A stretch of DNA of 30,668 bases from CAYVZU01 sp964455935 (lineage in GTDB: Bacteria > Fibrobacterota > CAYVZU01). The translations under genes were made by a program, and so were the position numbers. Below, piece after piece: positions 22,532 through 28,807 of this stretch (the stretch's first letter is position 1; each line of letters starts with the position of its first letter). The stretch is from the NCBI GenBank assembly GCA_964455935.1, contig CAYVZU010000034.1, positions 1 through 30,668 of the forward strand, read 5' to 3'. The notes beneath the pieces were generated by a model. That model did not search any database, had not been told where the DNA came from, and worked only from the letters and a program-made list of their open reading frames with translations.

Positions 22532-25236
22532 GCCAAAGCCTCCCCATATTCAGCGGCGCATTGCGAGACCAGCAGAGACTCGTCGGCGATCCGTTGCCGC
22601 GCCAGAACCTGGATCGCTTCATCGATACTTGGGTGTACACGCTGCAGAGTGAACAAGGTCACGGCCCGGATCCAGTTGTTCGGGGAACGAAGGAAAAATG
22701 CTTCGTATTGTGTACCCAGAATCTTGGCCAATTGCCAACGCCGGTTTCCAAATGCGGCCAGGCTGCGGATGTCGCTGTCTTCCATCAGCAGCACAAAGGG
22801 TTCGGTCAGGGCCCGGCGGGCCACCGAATCGATCATCTCGACCAGCCGGCTGCGCACATGCAGGTCAGTGTCATGGAATTTGGCCCGCGCCCGCAGAAGC
22901 TGCCCCGTACGGTCCATCAGGCCGATCATATCGAACAGAAACAACATCAGGCGTTTGCGTTTCTCGAACACGGCCGAGCGCAAAAGATCCATGGGTACAA
23001 CGCCGTACTTCTCCTCCATTCCAAGAAGGCAGTAGATCTCCTGATAAATCATGCGGAGCTCGTTAATCAACAGCCCCTTCAACTTGCGGCCCACGCTTTC
23101 ACGAAGATCGATGGCAGGAATCTGGACTGCAATGTGGCGAAGGACCTCGACCAGACTAAACAGGGCCCGCTGACGCTGACATTGTAGAAATTTGTCCTGC
23201 ACCGATCCCCAGGCGCTTGGCGGAAGCTGGCCCAGTGCGCGGATCAGCGTCTCTTCACGCTCGCGGGGCGCGGCGATGAGGTAATCGAGGAGAATGGACC
23301 AGGCCTCCGGCGAATTCAGCGAGGCCAGCACATCCACCGCCTTGGTCCAGACGGGACGCTGTTTCGATTCCACCTTTTTCCACACTTCCGGGAGCCAGGC
23401 GCCGATATTGAGTTGGCCAATCAGGTAAATGGCGGCGGCTTGGACGTTCGCGGATTCGTCATCGATCCATTGCCCGATACGCTCTTCGATTTCGGTCCAT
23501 TGCGCCAGTTCGTTGGTGTTCCACAGAAGAAGGGCCGCTTCAATACTGACGCGAAGCTCGGAATGATCCAGAAGTCCCCGGGCGGCGGCCACCGCGTCGG
23601 GGTCCAATTTGAAGGCGCTCTGGCGAAGCGAAAAAAGCGCATTGGCAACGACACGGGGATTGGGATCGCTGCACAACCGAAGGAGAAACGACTTGTTTTC
23701 TTCGAAGGAAAACGCATCAAGCGATTTGGCGGTAAACTCCTTCTCCTCGCTCCCCCCGCGTTCGAACACCGAGACCAGGGATGCAAAGGCCTCTCGTTTG
23801 CCCATTGCGCCCAGACCGGCAATGGCGAAGCGTTTAAGGTCAAGGTCGGACGAGCGCGCGCACTCGTTGAGCAGCGACAACATATTGCGCCGGGACTCAT
23901 CGGTAATCTTCTGGATCAACTCCTGGCGGCCCTCGTCGCCCACAACGCCCTCCAGGAGGCTGCGAAGGTACTGACGGCGCAAGACCAGAAGAATGGCCCC
24001 TGAGGCAAGCGCAAAAACCAGCAGCATCGGAAAGAGAAATCCGGGATCATCGTGTACCAGGTATAGGAGCGCGCCCGAAAAGAAAATGGCCGAGGGCTTG
24101 ACCACGCCTTCCAGGAGCACCTTGGCCCGGCCCCGGATCTCTTTGCGCAAGGAACTGAAAAAAACCTGGTAGTTGGGCGAGAAGAAGCTCTCAAACAGGA
24201 GTTGCCGGAAGAACTGAAGCACGACCACAATCGCAAAGGTCGGAGCCAAGGTGTCCCGGCCAAAGGCCCATAGCCCAAAGGCAACGGAGAAAAAAACGGG
24301 AAGAGCAGCCAGGGTGGAAATAATCCCAAAACGCCGCACCAGCAAACCGGCCGCGGCCCATTGAAACAGGGTGGTGACCAGGCTGTGAAAGAAATAAAAC
24401 TTGTATCGAAAATCCGCGAAGCTCTCGGCTGTCGGAAAACGGGTGTTCAGCACGCGGGCGAATTGAAAGTCGAAATTGAAGATGATCACGAAGACAAGGA
24501 AATACAGAACGCCCATGGCCCAGACCAGCCGCTTGCCGGCAACGGGTCTTAAAAATCCTGCCGGGGCGGAACTCCGGTGAAGCCGTCGCTCGAATTCGCT
24601 GCGCTGAAGCAAGGCGGCATTGCGCTTGCGTATCTGCAGCACCAGCGGGAATGCCGCGGCCAGAAGCAGCGACCACAGCGGAAGAAGGTGATCCAGCTCC
24701 ACCCAGCGCAGGAGCACCCGGGCCAGCACAGAACCGGCCATTCCGCCCAGAATACCGCCCGAAGCCACAAGCGGGAACAGGGACTTGGATTGTCGCGTAT
24801 CGGATACATCGTTGGCCAGGGTCCAGAAAACGATAAACAGAATAATCTTGGCAAGGTAAGAGAAAAGGTACAGTGCGAGAATGGAAGGAGCAAGCAGGCC
24901 GGCATTCCGCTGAGAAAGCCAGAGCAGCCCCCCCAGGAGCAGCACGCCGCACGAGCTGGCCAGAACAAGTCCGGCTAGAAATCGGCCGCGTTCGATTCGA
25001 TCGATATACACAAAAACAAATGGCATGAACAGAAAGAGCATGGCCGAGGTTGCCATATACATTTTGGGCAAAACCCGGTAACCCAGGTGCGTAACGAGGA
25101 GCGATTCGCAGACATTTTCGCCTACGATAACAGCCGCGAAAAGGACAAACAGAAGAAACCATAACTGCTGGAGAAGCGCGCGGGATGGCGAACGCCACAG
25201 GGCGGAAAGCCCGGCCAGCCGGTCACCTAAATTCAT
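22528..25236 (-). CDS. MFS / ATP-ADP antiporter-like membrane protein with HEAT repeats
   Basis: 902 residues from the ATG at 25236 (AGGGGAAA upstream; a longer frame starts at 25293 but adds an unlikely leader). Residues 1-420 hold about 12 membrane helices with MFS/NTT-like features: FWTLANDVSDTRQSKSLFPLVASGGILGGMAGSV, the central loop, and RGRAKVLLEGVVKPSAIFFSGALL. Residues ~430-902 are soluble helical HEAT-like repeats (RFAIAGLGAMGKREAF, SDPNPRVVANALFSLR, SANVQAAAIYLIGQL, SPEAWSILLDYL). The substrate is unknown; nucleotide exchange is only one option. The CNB gene overlaps its end, and an ABC sugar importer follows in the same operon. Confidence 0.82.
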   Translation of the reverse strand: MNLGDRLAGLSALWRSPSRALLQQLWFLLFVLFAAVIVGENVCESLLVTHLGYRVLPKMYMATSAMLFLFMPFVFVYIDRIERGRFLAGLVLASSCGVLLLGGLLWLSQRNAGLLAPSILALYLFSYLAKIILFIVFWTLANDVSDTRQSKSLFPLVASGGILGGMAGSVLARVLLRWVELDHLLPLWSLLLAAAFPLVLQIRKRNAALLQRSEFERRLHRSSAPAGFLRPVAGKRLVWAMGVLYFLVFVIIFNFDFQFARVLNTRFPTAESFADFRYKFYFFHSLVTTLFQWAAAGLLVRRFGIISTLAALPVFFSVAFGLWAFGRDTLAPTFAIVVVLQFFRQLLFESFFSPNYQVFFSSLRKEIRGRAKVLLEGVVKPSAIFFSGALLYLVHDDPGFLFPMLLVFALASGAILLVLRRQYLRSLLEGVVGDEGRQELIQKITDESRRNMLSLLNECARSSDLDLKRFAIAGLGAMGKREAFASLVSVFERGGSEEKEFTAKSLDAFSFEENKSFLLRLCSDPNPRVVANALFSLRQSAFKLDPDAVAAARGLLDHSELRVSIEAALLLWNTNELAQWTEIEERIGQWIDDESANVQAAAIYLIGQLNIGAWLPEVWKKVESKQRPVWTKAVDVLASLNSPEAWSILLDYLIAAPREREETLIRALGQLPPSAWGSVQDKFLQCQRQRALFSLVEVLRHIAVQIPAIDLRESVGRKLKGLLINELRMIYQEIYCLLGMEEKYGVVPMDLLRSAVFEKRKRLMLFLFDMIGLMDRTGQLLRARAKFHDTDLHVRSRLVEMIDSVARRALTEPFVLLMEDSDIRSLAAFGNRRWQLAKILGTQYEAFFLRSPNNWIRAVTLFTLQRVHPSIDEAIQVLARQRIADESLLVSQCAAEYGEALA

Positions 25237-25359
25237 TTCGAGGTTTCCCCTGCATACACACAAGAAAAATACAATTTCCTGGAGAAGGCCCAAAACGGCA
25301 AAAAGGCCGGTGTTGCAGATGAAGCGATTGTAGTCTTGCGAATGGAAGGTTTGGTTCGG

Positions 25360-25391
25360 TGTAGAGACGCAACGCGCGCTACGTCTCTACA
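25360..25391. repeat. GTAGAGACG palindrome
   Basis: The arms tgtagagacg (25360-25369) and cgtctctaca (25382-25391) form a perfect 10-bp inverted repeat around a 12-base CGCG-rich loop. It lies 18 bases beyond the TonB-like gene stop and may act as its transcript-end hairpin. It matches a palindrome type known as dispersed repeats in other bacteria. A decayed copy sits in the rsmI 5' region. Confidence 0.7.
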
Positions 25392-25409
25392 TCGCGAAAA
25401 GGAGTGAAA

Positions 25410-26774
25410 TCAATGTGAGAACGCAAACGGGTATTGCACCACCGCGTTCGCCTGCTTTTCGACCGCATCGAACTGCCACGACTGGATCTGGGTGATTACA
25501 TCGTTCTCGAGCATTGGGTCGCCCATAGTCGTGGCAATCACCACAGCTTCGACCACATTTCCGGGCGGATCGATTGTGAAGCGAACGGTGATTGTGCCCC
25601 TGAGATTGGGTTTATCCTTGAGCCGCTTGTTGTAGGCATAGCGAAGTCCGGCCATGTGCTGCATAACCACGCGCATAATGCTCTCTTGCGAGCGTCCGCC
25701 AAGGCCTGGACCCACACCGGAAATGGACCGAGGGGACGGGATTTTGATCTCGCCACCTTTTTTCCGCAGCCCCACGCCTTCCGAGGCCCCGAACATCCCG
25801 CCGATCATATCGTCGATTCCGCCGCTGCCTGTGCCGAACCCAGCGCCATAGCCTTTGCCAAAGCCAACGCCCGCCAGCCCTTTGCGGCCAGAACCTGCGT
25901 CACCGCTGCGTTTGAGACCGCCGATATTCTCAAGAACCGCGTCAATATCCTTGGCGAAACTGCCGCTGAGCACATCGCTGCCCACCACGGACTTGCCTTT
26001 GACTTTGCCGCTGATAATGCCCAGCACGCCTTTGTGCGTAACCCGGGTCCGCGGATCGCCGGCGCTGCCCTGGGCCAAACCGCTGCCTTTGGGTTTGGGT
26101 TTCGGCTTCTTCTTATCGAGTTCTTTTTCCTGGGATTTCTTCTTCTTGTCTTTGTTCTCCTGCTTTTCGATTTTGGGCAGATCAACAACCAGTTTGGCAG
26201 TCCGTTCGGCTGGCAGCTTCTCGAAGAAATCTGGAGAGTAGGATATGAAATCCATGCCATTGAACCAGAAACCGGTTGAGATACCCACAATTAAAGAAAC
26301 AAGTAGTGTTGCCAATAGCGGCCGTTCGGTTTCGATATGAAAGAGATCCGAGCGTCTATCGACCGCCAAAACCAAATTTTGGAAATCGCTGGGTGAATCC
26401 TCGTCCTCGTCTTCATTTGAAGCCGCAGGCGCTTTTGCAGCCGGCGCCGGGCGCGGCTTAACCGGCTCGGGTCTTGGACGCTCCACGGCCGCCGGTTTGG
26501 GCGGCTCGGGCGCTTTGGGAGGCGGCGTTGCTACGGCTTCCAGCACGTCTTCCACAATTTCCTGCACCGAAACCCCAACACCCAACTGCTGAATCCTATC
26601 ACGCATACTCTCGATCTGGGCCTGAGTTGCGCCGTGCATTTTGATGCCGATGCTGTTGGCAACCAAGGCTTGCCGCAGCTTGGCCGGGTCGACCGAAGAA
26701 GCCGCGCTAACGATTCGGGATACATCTTCGGCAATCTTTGCGGTTACGCACTTTGCTACGATAAGCTTGAACAT
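25410..26774 (-). CDS. TonB/AgmX-like envelope protein with cytoplasmic N-terminal domain
   Basis: 454 residues. Residues 1-72 form a small alpha/beta domain (FKLIVAKCV... then GATQAQIESMRDRIQQLGVGVSV) resembling the ribosomal L7/L12 C-terminal fold. A Pro-rich linker (83-118) and an acidic patch (EDEDED) follow. The only membrane helix is at 153-171. A Lys/Pro-rich linker (200-230) comes next, then a Gly-rich stretch (~285-345). The TonB/AgmX-type C-terminal domain closes the protein (SIMRVVMQHMAGLRYAYNKRL, GTITVRFTIDPPGNVVEAVV, IQSWQFDAV). It probably transmits energy from the ExbB-ExbD motor to an outer-membrane or cell-wall partner. The start has AAAGGGA upstream. The gene is 21 bases after the second ExbD. 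Confidence 0.85.
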   Translation of the reverse strand: MFKLIVAKCVTAKIAEDVSRIVSAASSVDPAKLRQALVANSIGIKMHGATQAQIESMRDRIQQLGVGVSVQEIVEDVLEAVATPPPKAPEPPKPAAVERPRPEPVKPRPAPAAKAPAASNEDEDEDSPSDFQNLVLAVDRRSDLFHIETERPLLATLLVSLIVGISTGFWFNGMDFISYSPDFFEKLPAERTAKLVVDLPKIEKQENKDKKKKSQEKELDKKKPKPKPKGSGLAQGSAGDPRTRVTHKGVLGIISGKVKGKSVVGSDVLSGSFAKDIDAVLENIGGLKRSGDAGSGRKGLAGVGFGKGYGAGFGTGSGGIDDMIGGMFGASEGVGLRKKGGEIKIPSPRSISGVGPGLGGRSQESIMRVVMQHMAGLRYAYNKRLKDKPNLRGTITVRFTIDPPGNVVEAVVIATTMGDPMLENDVITQIQSWQFDAVEKQANAVVQYPFAFSH

Positions 26775-26795
26775 GGCGTCCGGTCCCTTTCTGAC

Positions 26796-27278
26796 CTACA
26801 TCTCTTCCCGCGACATGACCGCCAAACGGATTTTTGTGTATCCGGCGGAGCCGCACGAAGCCATGAGCTTGTAGACCACGTCAAAATCAATGTTCTTGTC
26901 CATTTGCATTATGATCTCACCGCGCACACGGGTCAGGGCGCCCACGCGCACCATACTCTCTTCCTGCGCCATACACTTGTCGAGCTTCTCCCGAACGCGC
27001 TGAATTTCGGCTTCGTCCGATCGCCGCACCTGGGCCGTGGGCACGATGGGTTCGTCGTCGATAATCACCCAATCGCTGGTGGCGTTCATGGATACGCTCA
27101 CCTCTTTGGGGCTGGCCTGTGAAACCGAATAAGGCAGAACGAGGTTCTCGGCATTGGTGAGAATATTTCCTTCAGCGGCAAAATTCTTGAGCAGAAACAC
27201 CAGAAGGATGGTAAACATGTCCATGAGCGAGGTAATATTAAGGCCGACATCGCGTTGTGGTTTCTTAAATCGTGCCAT
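26796..27278 (-). CDS. ExbD/TolR-like protein with canonical Asp
   Basis: 160 residues from the ATG at 27278 (GGGGATAAGG directly upstream); longer frames start inside the previous gene. The single membrane helix contains NITSLMDMFTILLVFLLKNF, where Asp20 is the proton-carrying residue of ExbD/TolR/AglQ-type motors. The periplasmic part ends in MQMDKNIDFDVVYKLMASCGSAGYTKIRLAV, the usual ExbD C-terminal fold. It probably forms a heterodimer with the other ExbD in the ExbB pentamer. It starts 2 bases after that gene's stop. Confidence 0.9.
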   Translation of the reverse strand: MARFKKPQRDVGLNITSLMDMFTILLVFLLKNFAAEGNILTNAENLVLPYSVSQASPKEVSVSMNATSDWVIIDDEPIVPTAQVRRSDEAEIQRVREKLDKCMAQEESMVRVGALTRVRGEIIMQMDKNIDFDVVYKLMASCGSAGYTKIRLAVMSREEM

Positions 27279-27280
27279 CC

Positions 27281-28087
27281 TTATCCCCGCAGTTTGGCGA
27301 TTGATACGTTCGGAAACCCGGTTGCCCGACAAACGTCAATGATCTGGACGATCTTGTCATAGGCCACTTCGTCTTCGGCCGCGATAATTATGTCGTTCTC
27401 ATCCTCGATTCCCTGGCCCTCGTAGCGCGCCTTGATCTTTAAAAGATCGGCGGCCAGGCGGTCATACACACGAAGGGAATCGACGCGGTATTCGCCCGGG
27501 GACCGCACAACTTCGAGCTGTCGCATCGGCAGGGCGAAAACTTGCTCACCTGTCCGAACACCCGAAACAAACGAGCCCTGGGCATCGGTTACAGCCCTGT
27601 CGAACCGATTGTAGTAGGCCTTTTGAATTGTGCCCCTGTCCTCGGGGCTGTTGCGGTCACAGGAGTACAGGATAATGTCCATCCGTTCCTGCGGAGTCAT
27701 TTTCTTGCGGTCCGTGGGGCTTAGCACCACCTTCTGGGGATTTTTGACATCATATTCCACCACAAATTCGGCGTTATCGGACTTGCTGGCATATTTATGA
27801 AATTCCCGGTATGGAATTGGCGGCAAAAAGCCCCCTTTGGCGCCAAGAGTCATGGCCTGATCGGTAATCACAATGGTCAGATTCAAACCTTCGTCTTCCT
27901 TTGGTTTGGCCTGGACCACCGGAGCATCGCTGCGCTCAGGCAGCTTGATATCGAGAAGCGCGATCTTGGCGAACTGGGCCGATGCCAGCAAAAACGGAAT
28001 CAGCACCACAAACAGGTTCATGGCCGGTTTGAGGTCAATTTCGGTCGAAACGAACGTTTTTCTTCGCCCTCGTCTCCCTCGAGCCAT
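27281..28087 (-). CDS. ExbD/TolR-like protein with Asp-to-Asn change
   Basis: 268 residues, about twice the usual ExbD length. The membrane helix begins EIDLKPAMNLFVVLIPFLLA. Aligned with the ExbD pattern TP-x-x-D, the key Asp is Asn24, so this subunit should not carry protons itself. A large soluble insertion (about 85-200) separates the helix from the C-terminal ExbD-like fold (DNDIIIAAEDEVAYDKIVQIIDVCRATGFPNVSIAKLRG). The start follows the ExbB stop by 6 bases. It is likely a structural or gating partner for the canonical ExbD. Confidence 0.88.
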   Translation of the reverse strand: MARGRRGRRKTFVSTEIDLKPAMNLFVVLIPFLLASAQFAKIALLDIKLPERSDAPVVQAKPKEDEGLNLTIVITDQAMTLGAKGGFLPPIPYREFHKYASKSDNAEFVVEYDVKNPQKVVLSPTDRKKMTPQERMDIILYSCDRNSPEDRGTIQKAYYNRFDRAVTDAQGSFVSGVRTGEQVFALPMRQLEVVRSPGEYRVDSLRVYDRLAADLLKIKARYEGQGIEDENDIIIAAEDEVAYDKIVQIIDVCRATGFPNVSIAKLRG

Positions 28088-28093
28088 GGGAAA

Positions 28094-28720
28094 TTATCCT
28101 TCCACCAGAATATTAACGAGCTTGGCGGCCTTCTCGTCCATTTCCTCGATGAGCTTATCGGTCTGGGAGGAAATCGCGCCGTGAATGAACAAACTGGGAA
28201 TGGCAATCACCAGTCCAAAAAAAGTGGTATTCATAGCGACTGCAATACCGGTTGCCAGGGCTTGGGCGCGCTGGGCTGCCGCCACGTTGGCCACGGCGTC
28301 AAAGGCAAGGATCAGTCCGTAAATGGTTCCCAAAAGGCCTGTGAGTGTGGCGATGTTGGCCACGGTGATCATCAGGGGTGTTACTCGCTGCAGACGGGGC
28401 GCCTCGGTCAGGAAGACCTCGTCGGCGGCGCGGTTCATGGCTTTTTCGCCTTTGGCGCTCCTCTGCAGAATGGCCGCGAATACCTTGGCGATAGGATACT
28501 GCGAGGCGGATGCAACGGCCGATGCGCGGGTCATGTCGCCGGTCTTTATGGTCGATGCAATGTCTTTAAGAAAAATACCGCGTCCCATACTGCACTTGGC
28601 AATTACCATGGCACGCCACACAGCAATGGCAACCGCAATGAAGCAAATAAGAAGAAGAAGCCACATGAAGCTGGAACCAGGACCGCTGAATCCTTTGAAG
28701 AAGAAACTAAATGCACCCAT
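28094..28720 (-). CDS. MotA/TolQ/ExbB proton channel family protein
   Basis: A 208-residue inner-membrane protein with three helices. The first is near the N-terminus (WLLLLICFIAVAIAVW), followed by a cytoplasmic segment with the amphipathic RLQRVTPLMITVANIATLTGLLGTIYGLILAF block. The last helix is ATGIAVAMNTTFFGLVIAIPSLF. The Thr residues in the second and third helices and the GLLGT motif are typical of ExbB/TolQ channels. Together with the ExbD proteins it forms the proton-driven motor. AGGAGG at 28728-28733 stands 7 bases before the ATG, the strongest ribosome-binding site in this operon. Confidence 0.93.
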   Translation of the reverse strand: MGAFSFFFKGFSGPGSSFMWLLLLICFIAVAIAVWRAMVIAKCSMGRGIFLKDIASTIKTGDMTRASAVASASQYPIAKVFAAILQRSAKGEKAMNRAADEVFLTEAPRLQRVTPLMITVANIATLTGLLGTIYGLILAFDAVANVAAAQRAQALATGIAVAMNTTFFGLVIAIPSLFIHGAISSQTDKLIEEMDEKAAKLVNILVEG

Positions 28721-28807
28721 GAATGGACCTCCTCTTGCTTGCGTTCGTATTCAATATAGTTTATGAATTAATATTTGGGTTTAGGTTTTGTCCACAATTT
28801 TTGAAAA
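28721..28807 (-). promoter_or_regulatory. AT-rich leader before the ExbB gene
   Basis: An AT-rich 87-base gap separates the TPR gene from the ExbB gene. It has a strong AGGAGG ribosome-binding site (28728-28733). Weak promoter-like boxes are present: TTGTGG around 28792-28797 and TATTAA at 28768-28773 with 18 bases between. There is no terminator hairpin after the TPR gene, so an internal promoter would add to read-through rather than replace it. Confidence 0.35.

Noticed and set aside
27797..28759. 320-codon plus-strand ORF opposite ExbB/ExbD
   Set aside because: It spans two real minus-strand genes and their junction and has no coherent fold or signal.
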